Counted from the stretch's first letter, positions 51,133-62,866 are shown. The stretch is 64,000 nt of DNA from Nocardioides yefusunii (GCF_004014875.1 NZ_CP034929.1:1798001-1862000), one strand, 5' to 3'. The notes: generated from the sequence alone by a model not told the origin. Translations and numbers: made by a program.

Positions 51133-52554
51133 CTACCTTCCGTTCCGCTTGCCCCGGACGATGCTCCGGACCCGCTCCCACGTCTCGCGCAGTGCACCCT
51201 CGGTGCCACGCGTGGTGGGGCGGTAGTAGACGGCGCCGGTCAGGACGTCGGGAAGGTACTGCTGGGTGGCCACGCCGTGCGGGGTGTCGTGCGGGTAGAC
51301 GTACTCCTCGCCGTGGCCGAGCTTCTTCGCGCCGCCGTAGTGGGAGTCGCGCAGGTGCGGCGGGACCGTGCCCAGCTTGCCCTTGCGGACGTCGGCCTCC
51401 GCCGCGCCGTAGGCGGCGTAGACGGCGTTCGACTTGGGTGCCATCGCGATCGCGACGCAGGCGTGGGCGAGGTTGAGCCGGGCCTCGGGCAGGCCGACCA
51501 GCTGCACGGCCTGGGCCGCAGCGACTGCGGTGGCCAGGACCGAGGAGTCGGCCATGCCGACGTCCTCGGAGGCGTGCACGACCAGGCGTCGGGCGATGAA
51601 CCGGGCGTCCTCGCCGGCCTCGATCATCCGGGCGAGGTAGTGCAGCGCGGCGTCCGGGTCGGAACCGCGCATCGACTTGATCCACGCACTGGTGACGTCG
51701 TAGTGCTGGTCGCCGTCGCGGTCGTAGCGGACCGCGGCCTGGTCGACCGCGGTCTCGGCCAGGGCAAGGGTGACGTGCGGACGCCCGGCGTCGTCGTCCG
51801 CCTCGGGCAACGGCACGTCAGGGTGGGAGCGGTCGAGCAGCTTGGCCCCCGCCGCGGAGGCTGAGGCCTCCAGGTAGGTGAGCGCGCGCCGGGCGTCTCC
51901 CCCGGCGAGACGGACCAAGTGTTCACGGGCGTCGTCGTCGACGTCGACGCGGCCGCCGTAGCCGCGCTCGTCGCTGAGTGCACGCTGGACGACCTCGTCG
52001 ATGTCGGCGTCGGTGAGCGACTCCAGCTTGAGCAGCAGGCTGCGCGACATCAGCGGCGAGATGACGGAGAAGAACGGGTTCTCGGTGGTTGCTGCGACCA
52101 ACGTCACCCAGCGGTTCTCGACCGCGGGCAGCAGGGCGTCCTGCTGCGCCTTGGAGAAGCGGTGGACCTCGTCGACGAAGAGCACGGTCTCGGTGCCGGC
52201 AACTGCCAACTCGTTGCGGGCGTGGTCGATCGCAGCCCGGACTTCCTTCACGCCGGCCGAGACCGCGGAGATCTCGACGAAACGGCGGTTGGTCGAGTGA
52301 CTGACGATGCCGGCGATGGTGGTCTTGCCGGTGCCCGGAGGCCCCCAGAGCAGGACCGACATCGAGGCGTCACCCTCCACCAGACGACGCAGCGGTGAGC
52401 CAGTGGCGCGCAGCTGCTGCTGGCCGACGAGGTCGTCCAACGTCCGAGGCCGCATGCGTACGGCCAGGGGCGCGCCCCGGTGGTTGGTCGAGCTCAGTGA
52501 GCCACCACCACCGGGGCGCGTCCCGGGAACGTCGAAAAGACCGTCGTCAGCCAA
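51133..52554 (-). CDS. rarA: Replication-associated recombination protein A (RarA/MgsA AAA ATPase)
   Basis: An AAA+ ATPase acting at stalled replication forks. 473 residues. Walker [10 protein letters not shown] (about 71-79), Walker [10 protein letters not shown] (about 125-133), sensor-1 ATTENPFFS (about 155-163), and C-terminal helical domain with [19 protein letters not shown] (about 420-438). Lies between the small membrane genes and aspS on the same strand. Confidence 0.95.
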   Translation of the reverse strand: MADDGLFDVPGTRPGGGGSLSSTNHRGAPLAVRMRPRTLDDLVGQQQLRATGSPLRRLVEGDASMSVLLWGPPGTGKTTIAGIVSHSTNRRFVEISAVSAGVKEVRAAIDHARNELAVAGTETVLFVDEVHRFSKAQQDALLPAVENRWVTLVAATTENPFFSVISPLMSRSLLLKLESLTDADIDEVVQRALSDERGYGGRVDVDDDAREHLVRLAGGDARRALTYLEASASAAGAKLLDRSHPDVPLPEADDDAGRPHVTLALAETAVDQAAVRYDRDGDQHYDVTSAWIKSMRGSDPDAALHYLARMIEAGEDARFIARRLVVHASEDVGMADSSVLATAVAAAQAVQLVGLPEARLNLAHACVAIAMAPKSNAVYAAYGAAEADVRKGKLGTVPPHLRDSHYGGAKKLGHGEEYVYPHDTPHGVATQQYLPDVLTGAVYYRPTTRGTEGALRETWERVRSIVRGKRNGR

Positions 52555-52560
52555 GAGGGA

Positions 52561-54357
52561 TCAGGCTTCCGCCTGCTCCTCGTCCTCGTCGGCGACGAAG
52601 TCGACGCCCGCCTCGGAGCGCTGCTGCTCGGTGATCGCGGCCGGAGCTGCGGTCAGCGGGTCGAAGCCACCGCCCGACTTCGGGAACGCGATGACGTCGC
52701 GGATCGAGTCCGCGCCACCGAGGATCGCCACGACGCGGTCAAGACCGAGCGCGATGCCGCCGTGCGGCGGGGCGCCGAACTTGAACGCGTCGAGCAGGAA
52801 GCCGAACTTCTCGTCAGCCTGCTCGGGCGTGATGCCCATGATGTCGAAGACTCGCTTCTGCAGGTCCTCGCGGTGGATGCGGATGGAACCGCCACCGAGC
52901 TCGGAACCGTTGCAGACGATGTCGTAGGCGTAGGCCAGGGCCTCGCCCGGGTTCGACTCCAGGGAGTCCATGAACTCCGGCTTCGGCGAGGTGAAGGCGT
53001 GGTGGACAGCCGTCCACGCACCAGCACCCACGGCGACGTCACCCGAGGCGACGGCGTCGTCGGCGGGCTCGAACAGTGGAGCGTCGACGACCCAGGTGAA
53101 GGCGAACTTCGAGTCGTCGATCAGGCCGCCGCGGCGACCGATCTCGAGACGGGCCGCGCCCAGGAGCGCACGGGACGCCTTGGCGGCACCGGCGGCGAAG
53201 AAGATGCAGTCGCCGGGCTGGGCGCCGGTGTGAGCCGCGAGGCCCTCCTTCTCCGCGTCGGAGAGGTTCTTGGCGACCGGACCACCGAGCTCGCCCTCGG
53301 CCGAGACGGTGACGTAGGCAAGGCCCTTGGCGCCACGCTGCTTGGCCCACTCCTGCCAGGCGTCGAACTGACGACGCGGCTGGTCGGCGCCACCGGGCAT
53401 CACCACGGCACCGACGTACGGGGCCTGGAAGACGCGGAAGGTGGTGTCGGCGAAGTACTCGGTGCAGTCGACGAGCTCGAGGCCCATGCGCAGGTCCGGC
53501 TTGTCGGAGCCGTACTTGGCCATCGCGTCGGCGTAGGTCATGCGCGGGATCGGGAGCTGGACGTCCACGCCGTTGGTGGCCCAGACCTCCTTGATGAGCT
53601 CCTCCATCAGACCGATGACGTCGTCCTGGTCGACGAACGACATCTCGATGTCGAGCTGGGTGAACTCCGGCTGACGGTCGGCACGGAAGTCCTCGTCGCG
53701 GTAGCAACGCGCGATCTGGTAGTAGCGCTCCATGCCACCGACCATCAGCAGCTGCTTGAACAGCTGCGGGGACTGCGGCAGGGCGTACCAGTTGCCCGGG
53801 TGCAGACGGGCCGGCACCAGGAAGTCGCGTGCACCCTCGGGGGTGGAGCGGGTCAGGGTCGGGGTCTCGATCTCGACGAAGTCGTGACGCTCCAGCACGC
53901 GGCGGGCCGCGGCGTTGACCTTGCTGCGCAGGCGCAGGAGACGCTGCGGCTCGGAACGGCGCAGGTCGAGGTAGCGGTACTTGAGACGGGTCTCCTCGCC
54001 GACCTCGCCGCCCTTGGAGGCAGCAGCGTCGTCGATCGGGAACGGCAGCGGGGCCGAGGTGTTGAGGATCTCGATCGAGGCTGCGACGACCTCGACCTCG
54101 CCGGTGACGAGGTTGGGGTTGACGTTCTCGGGGGTGCGGGCGACGACCTCGCCGGTCACCTTGAGGCAGAACTCGTTGCGGAGGCTGTGGGCGACCTCCT
54201 CGTCGCGGACGACGACCTGGACGACGCCGGAGGCCTCGCGCAGGTCGAGGAAGGCAACTCCGCCGTGATCGCGACGACGTCCGACCCACCCGGCGAGGGT
54301 GACGGTCTGGCCGACGTGCTCGGCGCGCAGGGCGCCGGCGTCATGGGTGCGGATCAC
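52561..54357 (-). CDS. aspS: Aspartyl-tRNA synthetase
   Basis: Bacterial-type AspRS. 598 residues: N-terminal OB-fold anticodon domain (about 1-110, [18 protein letters not shown]), catalytic domain motif 2 ([18 protein letters not shown]), a GAD insertion (about 290-400), and motif 3 ([14 protein letters not shown], about 533-546). Whether it discriminates tRNA-Asp from tRNA-Asn depends on gatCAB, not visible here. Start overlaps the hisS stop. Confidence 0.97.
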   Translation of the reverse strand: MIRTHDAGALRAEHVGQTVTLAGWVGRRRDHGGVAFLDLREASGVVQVVVRDEEVAHSLRNEFCLKVTGEVVARTPENVNPNLVTGEVEVVAASIEILNTSAPLPFPIDDAAASKGGEVGEETRLKYRYLDLRRSEPQRLLRLRSKVNAAARRVLERHDFVEIETPTLTRSTPEGARDFLVPARLHPGNWYALPQSPQLFKQLLMVGGMERYYQIARCYRDEDFRADRQPEFTQLDIEMSFVDQDDVIGLMEELIKEVWATNGVDVQLPIPRMTYADAMAKYGSDKPDLRMGLELVDCTEYFADTTFRVFQAPYVGAVVMPGGADQPRRQFDAWQEWAKQRGAKGLAYVTVSAEGELGGPVAKNLSDAEKEGLAAHTGAQPGDCIFFAAGAAKASRALLGAARLEIGRRGGLIDDSKFAFTWVVDAPLFEPADDAVASGDVAVGAGAWTAVHHAFTSPKPEFMDSLESNPGEALAYAYDIVCNGSELGGGSIRIHREDLQKRVFDIMGITPEQADEKFGFLLDAFKFGAPPHGGIALGLDRVVAILGGADSIRDVIAFPKSGGGFDPLTAAPAAITEQQRSEAGVDFVADEDEEQAEA

Positions 54358-55709
54358 TTGTTCTCCTTTGAAGCGGTGTTCGTGACGACCTGCGGACGCA
54401 GGTCCTCTGCGGGCGGCGTCCAGGCGTCGGGCGTGGCCGTCACCTGGTCTCCCGACCGAATGTCCTTGACCTGGTGGGTGCCGTCGTCCTGCGTGAACCA
54501 GACGAACGGGATGCCCCGACGCTCGGCGTAGCGGATCTGCTTGCCGAACTTCGACGCGGTCGCTGCCACCTCACACGGTACGCCGTTCGCGCGGAGAGCC
54601 GTAGCCACGGCGGTCGCGGACGCGCGCGAGGACTCGTCGACCAGGGCGACGAGGACAGCGCTGGGGACGGACCGGTCGGCGACCAGGACGCCCTTGTTGA
54701 GCAGCGGCACCAGGACCCGGCTGACGCCGAGGGAGATGCCGACGCCGGGGTAGGTGTTCTTGCCGTCGGAGGCGAGCGCGTCGTAGCGGCCACCGGAGCA
54801 GATCGAGCCGAGGGACTCGTAGCCGTCCAGGCGGGTCTCGAAGACGGTGCCGGTGTAGTAGTCCAGGCCGCGGGCGATCTTGAGGTCGGCCTCGATCCGG
54901 ACGGTGTCGGTGACGAGGTCCTGGCACTCGCGCACCAGCTGCGCCAGCTCGGCGAGACCCTCGTCGAGGAGCTCGTGGGTGACGCCGAGGGCGCGGACCT
55001 GCTCGACGAAGGAGTCGTCGGGGGTGCAGATGTCGGCCAGGCCGAGCACCTTGTCGGCCTGGTCAGCGGTGAGACCGGCCTCGGCGAGCAGCATCTCGCG
55101 GACCTTCTCGACCGGGAGCTTGTCGAGCTTGTCGACCAGGCGCATGGCCTCGTCGACGTCGTCGAGGCCCAGGCCGGCGTAGAAGCCCTGGAGCAGCTTG
55201 CGGTTGTTGACCTGGAGGCGGAAGCCGGGCAGGAAGGTGAGCTTCGAGAGGGCCTCGAGCATGACGCGGGTGACCTCGACGTCGTGGTGGAAGGGCAGCT
55301 CGCCCTGGCCCACGATGTCGATGTCGGCCTGCATGAACTCACGGAAGCGTCCCTCCTGGGGACGCTCGCCACGCCAGACCTTCTGGATCTGGTAGCGACG
55401 GAACGGGAACTCCAGCTTGCCGGCGTTCTCCAGGACGTAGCGCGCGAACGGCACGGTCAGGTCGAAGTGCAGACCCATGCCGGCGTCCTTGCCCGCCTCG
55501 GTGTCCTGCAGGCGCTTGAGGACGTAGACCTCCTTGGAGGTGTCACCCTTGCGGAGCAGCTGGTCCATCGGCTCGACCGCACGGGTCTCGATGCCGGAGA
55601 ACCCGTGCAGTTCGAAGGTGCGAGCGAGGGTCTCGACGACCTCACGCTCGACGCTGCGCTGGGCAGGGAGGAATTCGGGGAAGCCGCTCAGGGGGCGGGG
55701 CTTGCTCAT
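54354..55709 (-). CDS. hisS: Histidyl-tRNA synthetase
   Basis: Class II HisRS. 451 residues. Motif 1 region, motif 2 ([23 protein letters not shown], split about 104-126), the HisA motif [13 protein letters not shown] (about 274-286), and the C-terminal anticodon domain with Rossmann-like [14 protein letters not shown] (about 350-363). Length normal. Overlaps aspS by 4 bp; 6 bp after the MBL hydrolase. Confidence 0.97.
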   Translation of the reverse strand: MSKPRPLSGFPEFLPAQRSVEREVVETLARTFELHGFSGIETRAVEPMDQLLRKGDTSKEVYVLKRLQDTEAGKDAGMGLHFDLTVPFARYVLENAGKLEFPFRRYQIQKVWRGERPQEGRFREFMQADIDIVGQGELPFHHDVEVTRVMLEALSKLTFLPGFRLQVNNRKLLQGFYAGLGLDDVDEAMRLVDKLDKLPVEKVREMLLAEAGLTADQADKVLGLADICTPDDSFVEQVRALGVTHELLDEGLAELAQLVRECQDLVTDTVRIEADLKIARGLDYYTGTVFETRLDGYESLGSICSGGRYDALASDGKNTYPGVGISLGVSRVLVPLLNKGVLVADRSVPSAVLVALVDESSRASATAVATALRANGVPCEVAATASKFGKQIRYAERRGIPFVWFTQDDGTHQVKDIRSGDQVTATPDAWTPPAEDLRPQVVTNTASKENK

Positions 55710-55715
55710 GGGATT

Positions 55716-56438
55716 TCAGAGTCCTCGGGTTGCACGACCCGCAGTGCCGTCTGCCTGCAGGTCTCGAAGGAAGGGGTTGGTGGCGCGCTCGCGACCGATG
55801 GAGGTCTGCTCACCGTGGCCCGGCAGGACGACGATGTCGTCCGGCAGGGTCAGGACCTTGTCGCGCAGGGAGCGCAGGATCGTGGGGTGGTCCCCGCCGG
55901 GCAGGTCGGTGCGACCGATCGAGCCGGCGAAGAGCAGGTCTCCGGAGAACATCACCTGGGAGATCTCCGGGACACCGGCAGCGTCGCCGTAGGGCATCCG
56001 GAAGGTGACCGAACCCGCGGTGTGTCCGGGGGTGTGGTCGACGTCGAAGGTGATTCCGGCGATCTCGAGGGACTGCCCGTCGGCGAGCTCACGGACGTCG
56101 TCGGGCTCCACGAAGGTGGCGTTGCTGCCCAGCAGGATGCCGGCGGAGTCCGCCGAGATGCCCTGCATCGGGTCAGCCAGCAGGTGCCGGTCCCGGGGAT
56201 GGATCCAGGCCGTGGCGTCGTAGGTGCCCGAGACCGGGGCGACGCTCCACATGTGGTCGACGTGACCGTGAGTGACCAGGACCGCCACCGGCTTGAGGTG
56301 GTGCTCGCGGACCACGTCGGCAACGCCGGGAGCGGCGTCCTTGCCAGGGTCGACGACCACGCACTCGTTGCCCGGTCCGGTGGAGACGACGTAGCAGTTG
56401 GTTCCCCAGGGGCCTGCGGGGAAGCCGGCAATGAACAC
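55716..56438 (-). CDS. MBL-fold metallo-hydrolase (hydroxyacylglutathione hydrolase-like)
   Basis: 240 residues. THGHVDH (HxHxDH, about 56-62), HTPGHTAGS (about 134-142), FSGDLLFAGSIGRTDLPGG (about 166-184), and the conserved LPGHGEQTSIGRERATNPFL (about 209-228). This subgroup is found next to hisS in many Gram-positives and is often annotated as glyoxalase II or persulfide dioxygenase-like; true substrate unknown. First gene of the hisS-aspS run; divergent from the DUF349 gene. Confidence 0.88.
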   Translation of the reverse strand: MFIAGFPAGPWGTNCYVVSTGPGNECVVVDPGKDAAPGVADVVREHHLKPVAVLVTHGHVDHMWSVAPVSGTYDATAWIHPRDRHLLADPMQGISADSAGILLGSNATFVEPDDVRELADGQSLEIAGITFDVDHTPGHTAGSVTFRMPYGDAAGVPEISQVMFSGDLLFAGSIGRTDLPGGDHPTILRSLRDKVLTLPDDIVVLPGHGEQTSIGRERATNPFLRDLQADGTAGRATRGL

Positions 56439-56526
56439 TGATGTGACCTTCAGTTCCGGATCGGTGAGGGTTGGCAGGGTGTCAGCCTACCGAGACTTCC
56501 GGGTTCATTGACTAGCATGGGCGACC
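56439..56526. promoter_or_regulatory. Divergent promoter between MBL hydrolase and DUF349 genes
   Basis: 88 bp holding both starts. On the plus strand TAGCAT (56513-56518) is a plausible -10 only 8 bp before the DUF349 ATG, so that message may be leaderless. Confidence 0.4.
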
Positions 56527-57774
56527 ATGAGCGCTGAGAAGCAGTCCGATTGGGGCCGAGTGGCCGAGGACGGCACCGTCTGGGTCCGCACGTCCACCGC
56601 CGAGAACGGCGAGAGGGCCGTGGGTTCCTACCCCGCTGGCACGCCTGAGGAGGCCCTGGCCTTCTTCACCGAGCGGTTCGCCGCCCTCGAGTTCGAGGTG
56701 CAGCTGCTGGTGCAGCGGGTCAACGGTTCGAAGGTGTCCCCCGACGAGGCCGTCACCACCGTCAAGCAGGTCCGTGAGCAGGTCGTGGGCGCCAACGCCG
56801 TCGGCGACCTCGACGGCCTGGTCGCCAAGCTCGACGCCCTCGGCCCGGTGATCGCCACCCAGCGCGAGGCCAAGAAGGCCGAGCGTGCCGCCCGCAACGC
56901 CGAGTCGAAGGTCGCCAAGGAGCGCATCGTCGGCGAGGCCGAAAAGCTCGCCGAGAGCACCGACTGGCGCGACGGCGCCAACCGTCTCCGCGTCCTTCTG
57001 GACGAGTGGAAGGCGCTCCCCCGTCTCGACAAGCCCACCGACGACGCCCTGTGGCGCCGTTTCTCCACCGCACGCACCACCTACACGCGCCACCGCAAGG
57101 CCCACTTCTCCGAGCAGAACGAGCGCCGTGAGGCCGCCCGCTCGGTGAAGGAGCGTCTGGTCACCGAGGCCGAGGCTCTCTCGACCTCTACGGACTGGGG
57201 CCTCACCGCCGGTCGTTACCGCGACCTCATGCGTGACTGGAAGGCCGCCGGACCCGCGCCGCGCGACGTCGAGGACAAGCTCTGGAAGCGTTTCCGCAAC
57301 GCCCAGGACGCCTTCTTCGGTGCCCGTGACGAGGCCAACGCCGCGCTCGACGCCGAGTTCGCCGGCAACGCCGAGGTCAAGGAGGCCATCCTGGTCGAGG
57401 CCGAGGCGCTGCTGCCCGTCACCGACCTCGACGCCGCCAAGGCTGCCTTCCGCGACCTCGCCGACCGGTGGGACGAGGCCGGCAAGGTCCCCCGCGACCG
57501 CATCCGTGACCTCGAGGGCCGCATGCGCAAGGTCGAGACCGCGATCCGTCAGGTCGAGGAAGAGGCCTGGAAGAAGTCCGACCCGGAGAAGTCCGGCCGC
57601 GCCAACGACATGGTCACCAAGCTCGAGCAGGCCATCGCCGAGGTCGAGTCGAAGCTGGAGGCCGCCAAGGCTGCCGGCAACGCCAAGAAGGTCGCCGACC
57701 TCGAGGCCGACATCGCCAACCGTCAGGCCTTCCTCGAGATGGCTCGCAAGGCCGCCGAGGAGTTCTCGGGCTGA
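56527..57774 (+). CDS. DUF349 repeat coiled-coil protein
   Basis: 415 residues. Three to four DUF349-type helical repeats (W..A.RLR.L...WK...; for example DWRDGANRLRVLLDEWKAL about 143-161; DWGLTAGRYRDLMRDWKAAG about 223-242; residues about 300-325), then a long charged coiled coil to the C-terminus. Very rich in Glu, Lys, Arg and Ala, cytoplasmic. Function not established in actinobacteria. Convergent with rel and close to the hisS cluster as in related genomes. Confidence 0.88.
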   Translation: MSAEKQSDWGRVAEDGTVWVRTSTAENGERAVGSYPAGTPEEALAFFTERFAALEFEVQLLVQRVNGSKVSPDEAVTTVKQVREQVVGANAVGDLDGLVAKLDALGPVIATQREAKKAERAARNAESKVAKERIVGEAEKLAESTDWRDGANRLRVLLDEWKALPRLDKPTDDALWRRFSTARTTYTRHRKAHFSEQNERREAARSVKERLVTEAEALSTSTDWGLTAGRYRDLMRDWKAAGPAPRDVEDKLWKRFRNAQDAFFGARDEANAALDAEFAGNAEVKEAILVEAEALLPVTDLDAAKAAFRDLADRWDEAGKVPRDRIRDLEGRMRKVETAIRQVEEEAWKKSDPEKSGRANDMVTKLEQAIAEVESKLEAAKAAGNAKKVADLEADIANRQAFLEMARKAAEEFSG

Positions 57775-57809
57775 TCCCCCGGCTCGGTCACTGAGCACCG
57801 CACCACGAC

Positions 57810-57845
57810 GAAGGCCCGCCGCCCCTCACGGGGTGGCGGGCCTTC
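57810..57845. terminator. Bidirectional terminator between DUF349 and rel
   Basis: An 11-bp stem GAAGGCCCGCC / GGCGGGCCTTC plus an inner CCCC/GGGG after one mismatch, with a TCAC loop. It lies between two convergent genes and can serve both. Confidence 0.85.
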
Positions 57846-57879
57846 TCGCGTCACAGGAGCGCCGCTGAGGGCTCCGGAG

Positions 57880-60168
57880 TCACTGGGTGACGCGGTACGC
57901 GTCGAAGACTCCTGGGACTCGCCTGACGGCCTTCAGGACGCTGTCGAGGTGGATCGCATCGGCCATCTCGAAGCTGAACCGGCTCTTCGCGACCCGGTCG
58001 CGGGTGGTCTGCAGGGTGGCGCTGAGGATGTTCACGTGGGTGTCGGCCAGCGCCATCGTGATGTCGGAGAGCAGCCGGGCCCGGTCGAGCGCCTCGACCT
58101 GGATGTTGACCAGGTAGGTGGTCGCGGAGTTCGGGGCCCAGGTGACGTCGATGAGACGTTCCTGCTGCTGCTCGAGGTCGCCGGCGTTGGTGCAGTCGGT
58201 GCGGTGCACCGAGACGCCACCACCCTTGGTGACGAAGCCGAGGATCTCGTCGGGCGGGACCGGCGTACAGCACTTGGCCAGTTTGACCAGGACGTTCTGG
58301 CTGCCACCGACCACGACGCCGACGTCGTCAGGACCGTGCTGGCGCGGACGGTTACGGCGCCCTGAGATCGCGGACGCGTCCTCGGGCTCAGGCTCGGCAC
58401 CGCCATGGAACTCCACGACCCGCTTGACCACGGCCTGGGCGGAGAGCTGGTTCTCCCCCACCGCTGCGTACAACGCAGTGATGTCGGCGATCTTGAAGTG
58501 CTCGGCAGCCTCGGTGAGGGACTCCGTGGAGAGCAGTCGCTTGAGGGGCAGGCCCTCCTTGCGCATCGCCTTGGTGATCTGGTCCTTGCCGCGCTCGACG
58601 GCCTCCTCGCGACGCTCCTTGGTGAACCACTGGCGGATGCGATTCTTGGCGCGCTGGGACTTCACGAACTGCAGCCAGTCGCGCGACGGTGCGGCGGTGT
58701 CTGACTTCGAGGTGAAGACCTCCACCACGTCACCGTTGGCCAAGGTCGACTCCAACGGCACCAGGCGTCCGTTGACGCGGGCGCCGATGGTGTGATGCCC
58801 AACCTCGGTGTGCACCGCGTAGGCGAAGTCGACCGGGGTGGCGTCGGCGGGCAACGCGATCACGTCACCGCGGGGGGTGAAGACGTACACCTCGCTGCGG
58901 TTGATCTCGAAGCGCAGGGAGTCGAGGAACTCGCCCGGGTCGTCGACGTCGGACTGCCAGTCCATGAGCTGACGCAGCCAGGCGAGGTCTTCCTTGTCGC
59001 CCATCTTGTCGGTGTCGACACCGGCGCGGTTGTTCTCCTTGTACTTCCAGTGCGCCGCGACGCCGTACTCGGCGCGACGGTGCATCGCGAAGGTACGGAT
59101 CTGCATCTCGACCGGCTTGCCGGTCGGGCCGATCACCGTCGTGTGCAGCGACTGGTAGAGGTTGAACTTCGGCATCGCGACGTAGTCCTTGAACCGGCCC
59201 AGGACCGGGTTCCAGCGCGCGTGCAGGACGCCCAGGACCGAGTAGCAGTCACGGTCGTCGTCGACCAGGACCCGGATGCCGACCAGGTCGTAGATGTCGG
59301 AGAAGTCGCGGCCGCCCACGATCATCTTCTGGTAGATCGAGTAGTAGTGCTTGGGGCGACCGGTGACCTTGGCCGGGATCTTGGAGTCCTTGAGGTCCTT
59401 CTCCACCTGGGAGATGACCTGGGCCAGGAACTGGTCACGCGAGGGCGCACGCTCGGCCACGAGCCGGACGATCTCGTCGTAGATCTTGGGGTGCAGGGTG
59501 GAGAACGCGAGGTCCTCCAGCTCCCACTTGAGCGTGTTCATGCCCAGGCGGTGCGCGAGCGGTGCGTAGATGTCGAGGGTCTCGCGGGCCTTCTTCTCCT
59601 GCGACTTCTGCGGCACGTAGCGCAGGGTCCGCATGTTGTGGAGACGGTCGGCCAGCTTGATCACCAGGACGCGGATGTCCTTCGACATCGCGACCAGCAT
59701 CTTGCGGATGGTCTCGGCCTGTGCGGCGTCGCCGTACTTGACCTTGTCGAGCTTGGTGACGCCGTCGACCAGCGCGGCGACCTCGTCTCCGAAGTCGCCG
59801 CGCAACTGGTCGAGGGTGTAGTCGGTGTCCTCGACGGTGTCGTGCAGGAGCGCGGCCACCAGGGTGGCCTCGGTCATGCCGATCTCCGCGAGGATCGTCG
59901 TCACTGCGAGCGGGTGCGTGATGTAGGGCTCGCCGCTCTTGCGCTTCTGCGGGGCATGCAGCCGCTCGGCGGTCAGGTACGCCCGCTCGAGCAGCGCCAG
60001 GTCCGCCTTGGGATGGTTGGTCCGCACGGCCCGGAACAGCGGCTCGAGGACGGGGTTGCCGCTCTGGCTCCGCGAGCCGATGCGCGCCAACCTCGCTCGC
60101 ATCGAGCGTGTCGACGGCGCGTCACTCACCCGGTGACGCTCACTGACAACACCCTTGTCCTCTGCCAT
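57880..60168 (-). CDS. rel: Bifunctional (p)ppGpp synthetase/hydrolase Rel
   Basis: The stringent-response enzyme. 762 residues. HD hydrolase domain with intact [11 protein letters not shown] (about 109-119), synthetase domain ([12 protein letters not shown] about 268-279; [11 protein letters not shown]), TGS domain ([33 protein letters not shown], split about 424-456), helical and Cys-rich region ([20 protein letters not shown]), and C-terminal ACT. Both activities are predicted present, the usual single actinobacterial Rel. Lies 20 bp after apt. Confidence 0.97.
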   Translation of the reverse strand: MAEDKGVVSERHRVSDAPSTRSMRARLARIGSRSQSGNPVLEPLFRAVRTNHPKADLALLERAYLTAERLHAPQKRKSGEPYITHPLAVTTILAEIGMTEATLVAALLHDTVEDTDYTLDQLRGDFGDEVAALVDGVTKLDKVKYGDAAQAETIRKMLVAMSKDIRVLVIKLADRLHNMRTLRYVPQKSQEKKARETLDIYAPLAHRLGMNTLKWELEDLAFSTLHPKIYDEIVRLVAERAPSRDQFLAQVISQVEKDLKDSKIPAKVTGRPKHYYSIYQKMIVGGRDFSDIYDLVGIRVLVDDDRDCYSVLGVLHARWNPVLGRFKDYVAMPKFNLYQSLHTTVIGPTGKPVEMQIRTFAMHRRAEYGVAAHWKYKENNRAGVDTDKMGDKEDLAWLRQLMDWQSDVDDPGEFLDSLRFEINRSEVYVFTPRGDVIALPADATPVDFAYAVHTEVGHHTIGARVNGRLVPLESTLANGDVVEVFTSKSDTAAPSRDWLQFVKSQRAKNRIRQWFTKERREEAVERGKDQITKAMRKEGLPLKRLLSTESLTEAAEHFKIADITALYAAVGENQLSAQAVVKRVVEFHGGAEPEPEDASAISGRRNRPRQHGPDDVGVVVGGSQNVLVKLAKCCTPVPPDEILGFVTKGGGVSVHRTDCTNAGDLEQQQERLIDVTWAPNSATTYLVNIQVEALDRARLLSDITMALADTHVNILSATLQTTRDRVAKSRFSFEMADAIHLDSVLKAVRRVPGVFDAYRVTQ

Positions 60169-60188
60169 TGGGCCAGTCTAGACGGGCC

Positions 60189-60737
60189 TCAGAAGACTTC
60201 GAGCGCCAAGCAGTCAACTGCGCCGAGCGTCTCGCGTCCGGGGAGGAAGGAGAGCTCCATCAGGACCGCTGCGCCGACGACCTCGGCACCGCAGGACTCG
60301 ATCAGACGACGGGTCGCTGCGAGGGTGCCCCCGGTGGCGAGGACATCGTCGACCATGAGGACCTTGTCCTCGGGGCCCACGGCGTCGACGTGCATCTGCA
60401 GGGTGTCGGTGCCGTACTCCAGGGCGTAGTCCTCGGAGTGGCACTCGCGCGGGAGCTTGCCCGGCTTGCGGACCGGGACGAAGCCGACGCCGAGGGCCAT
60501 CGCGACCGGGACGGCGAACAGGAAGCCGCGGGCCTCGGTGCCGACCACCTTGGTGACAACGGTGTTGCCCTCGGCGTCCCGGCCGGCGTCGGCCAGGGCT
60601 TCGACGACGGCAGAGAAACCGGCGTGGTCGGCGAGGAGCGGGGTGATGTCCTTGAACACGACGCCGGGCTGGGGGTAGTCCGGGACGTCGGCGATCAGCG
60701 AGGCCATGGCCTCACGGGCTGCTGCGAGGGTGCTCAT
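60189..60737 (-). CDS. apt: Adenine phosphoribosyltransferase
   Basis: Salvages adenine to AMP with PRPP. 182 residues. Substrate region VPDYPQPGVVFKDITPLL (about 18-35), VGTEARGFLF (about 65-74), PRPP-binding VLMVDDVLATGGTLAA (about 126-141). Follows yajC by 2 bp, with no secD/secF between, and precedes rel. Confidence 0.96.
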   Translation of the reverse strand: MSTLAAAREAMASLIADVPDYPQPGVVFKDITPLLADHAGFSAVVEALADAGRDAEGNTVVTKVVGTEARGFLFAVPVAMALGVGFVPVRKPGKLPRECHSEDYALEYGTDTLQMHVDAVGPEDKVLMVDDVLATGGTLAATRRLIESCGAEVVGAAVLMELSFLPGRETLGAVDCLALEVF

Positions 60738-60739
60738 GC

Positions 60740-61057
60740 TCAGGCGTCCTCGCCCTTGTCGAGGTCGATGCCCGTGGTCTCGGCGGACTCGGTGGTCGCG
60801 GAGGTCTGCTCCTCGCGCACGACCTCGGCGATCGCGGCACGCACGACCTCGATCTCGGTACCGGCGGCGATGGACAGGACAGCGCGTCCGTCGACCAGCT
60901 CGACGACGGTGCCGAAGATGCCGGAGGTCAGCATGACCTTGTCACCCACCTGCAGGGAGGCCTGCATGGCCTGCGCAGCCTTGGCGCGCTTCTGGGCGGG
61001 GCGCACCATCAGCAGCCACATCAGAATGAAGACGAACAGGAGAGGAAGGAGTTCCAC
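60740..61057 (-). CDS. yajC: Preprotein translocase subunit YajC
   Basis: A single-TM accessory protein of the SecDF-YajC complex. 105 residues: N-terminal TM (LLPLLFVFILMWLLMVRPAQ, about 3-22), then MQASLQVGDKVMLTSGIFGTVVEL and an acidic tail. Normally followed by secD and secF; here apt follows directly. Downstream of ruvB by 61 bp. Confidence 0.94.
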   Translation of the reverse strand: MELLPLLFVFILMWLLMVRPAQKRAKAAQAMQASLQVGDKVMLTSGIFGTVVELVDGRAVLSIAAGTEIEVVRAAIAEVVREEQTSATTESAETTGIDLDKGEDA

Positions 61058-61118
61058 GACGGCCTTTCAGGCGGGGGTCAGATCGCCCTCGATCCTACGG
61101 GGAAGGCCCCCGGCGACC

Positions 61119-62267
61119 TCAGTCCTCGAAGAGTTCCTGCTGCCCTGTCCCCGACGTCGACGAACGGCCTCCCGCCGGGTCGATCCTGGGCGGAGTGAGC
61201 CCCAGGTGTTCCCACGCCGCCGGGGTCGCGACCCGGCCGCGGGGCGTCCGGACGAGGAAACCGTTACGCACGAGGAAGGGTTCTGCGACCTCCTCGACGG
61301 TCTCGCGCTCTTCCCCGACGGCCACCGCGAGGGTGGCGATGCCCACCGGGCCACCGGCGAAACGCAGACAGAGAGCCTCGATCACCGACCGGTCGAGCCG
61401 GTCGAGTCCGAGGTCGTCGACCTCGTAGAGGTCGAGGGCCGCTGCGGCCACCTCGTCGGTGAGGACACCGTCGGCACGGACCTGGGCGTAGTCACGCACC
61501 CGGCGCAGGAGACGGTTGGCGATGCGTGGGGTGCCGCGCGAACGCGACGCGATCCGTCCCGCTCCCCCGTCGGTGATCTCGACGCCGAGGAGACCCGCCG
61601 AGCGACGCACGATCAGGTCCAGGTCGGCCGGCTCGTAGAAGTCCAGGTGCGCAGTGAAGCCGAAGCGGTCACGCAGCGGACCGGGCAGCAGACCTGCACG
61701 CGTGGTGGCACCCACCAGCGTGAACGGCGGGATGTCGAGCGGGATCGCGGTGGCACCGGGGCCCTTGCCCACCACGACGTCGACCCGGAAGTCCTCCATC
61801 GCCATGTAGAGCATCTCCTCGGCCGGGCGCGACATCCGGTGGATCTCGTCGACGAAGACGACGTCGCCCTCGTTGATGCCGCTGAGGATCGAGGCGAGGT
61901 CACCGGCATGGGTGATCGCCGGCCCCGAGGTGACACGCAGGGGTGCGGACATCTCGTTGGCGATGATCATGGCCAGGGTCGTCTTGCCGAGTCCGGGAGG
62001 ACCCGAGAGCAGCACGTGATCAGGGGCGCGGCCGCGCTGGCGGGCTGCTTCGAGGACGAGCCCGAGCTGGTCGCGAACGCGGTGCTGCCCCACGACCTCG
62101 TCCAGGCTCTTGGGGCGCAGTGCGGCGTCGACGACGCGGTCGTCACCGTCAGCGTCGGCCTGGGTGAGGGCGCGCAGGTGCTCCTCCTCCATCGCCGACA
62201 GCTCGACGGGGCCCTCGTCGAAGTCGTCGGAGAAGTCGTCGCCGTCGAAGCGGCGGTCGAAGGCCAT
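61119..62267 (-). CDS. ruvB: Holliday junction branch migration helicase RuvB
   Basis: AAA+ motor that drives branch migration with RuvA. 382 residues, with an acidic 45-residue leader longer than in E. coli. Walker [13 protein letters not shown] (about 90-101), Walker [10 protein letters not shown] (about 138-146), sensor GATTRAGLL (about 187-195), C-terminal winged helix with [17 protein letters not shown]. Start overlaps the ruvA stop. Confidence 0.97.
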   Translation of the reverse strand: MAFDRRFDGDDFSDDFDEGPVELSAMEEEHLRALTQADADGDDRVVDAALRPKSLDEVVGQHRVRDQLGLVLEAARQRGRAPDHVLLSGPPGLGKTTLAMIIANEMSAPLRVTSGPAITHAGDLASILSGINEGDVVFVDEIHRMSRPAEEMLYMAMEDFRVDVVVGKGPGATAIPLDIPPFTLVGATTRAGLLPGPLRDRFGFTAHLDFYEPADLDLIVRRSAGLLGVEITDGGAGRIASRSRGTPRIANRLLRRVRDYAQVRADGVLTDEVAAAALDLYEVDDLGLDRLDRSVIEALCLRFAGGPVGIATLAVAVGEERETVEEVAEPFLVRNGFLVRTPRGRVATPAAWEHLGLTPPRIDPAGGRSSTSGTGQQELFED

Positions 62268-62866
62268 CAGCCGCGGCTCAGGTGCTGGAGCGCCGCACGC
62301 AGTGCCACGCCGACGTCGGGGTTGTCGCCCAGGGTCGCAGCAACGCCGTCGGCGGCCTTCTCGGCGTCCTTGGCCGAGTAGCCCAGCCCGACGAGACCCT
62401 CGACGACCTGCTCGCGCCAGGTCACGACGGTGACCGTCGGGCCGCCGGAGGTGACGGTGCCGTGCGGGTGGCCGATCCGGTCCTTGAGTTCGATCACGAT
62501 CTTGGCTGCGCCCTTGGCGCCGATGCCGGGGACCTTGGTGAGCGCCTTGGCGTCGTCGGCGTGGATGGCCTGGCGCAGCGCGTCCGGGCTCATCACCGCG
62601 AGCACGGCCTGGGCCAGCTTGGGGCCGACGCCGGAGGCGGTCTGCAGGACCTGGAAGCAGCTCTTCTCGTCGGCGTCACGGAAGCCGAAGAGGGTCATGG
62701 AGTCCTCACGGACCACGAAGCTGGTCGCCAGCAGCGCCTCCTCACCGACCCGCAGACCGGCCAGGGTGTCGGGGGTGCAGAGGACCTCGTAGCCGAGGCC
62801 GCCCACCTCCAGCACGGCGGAGGAGAGGGTGACGGAGTGGACGGTGCCACGCACGTGGGCGATCAC
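62267..62866 (-). CDS. ruvA: Holliday junction branch migration protein RuvA
   Basis: Binds four-way junctions and loads RuvB. 199 residues. N-terminal OB fold ([28 protein letters not shown]), helix-hairpin-helix pair ([19 protein letters not shown] about 74-92; [19 protein letters not shown] about 110-128), and C-terminal domain III contacting RuvB. Middle gene of ruvC-A-B. Confidence 0.97.
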   Translation of the reverse strand: MIAHVRGTVHSVTLSSAVLEVGGLGYEVLCTPDTLAGLRVGEEALLATSFVVREDSMTLFGFRDADEKSCFQVLQTASGVGPKLAQAVLAVMSPDALRQAIHADDAKALTKVPGIGAKGAAKIVIELKDRIGHPHGTVTSGGPTVTVVTWREQVVEGLVGLGYSAKDAEKAADGVAATLGDNPDVGVALRAALQHLSRG

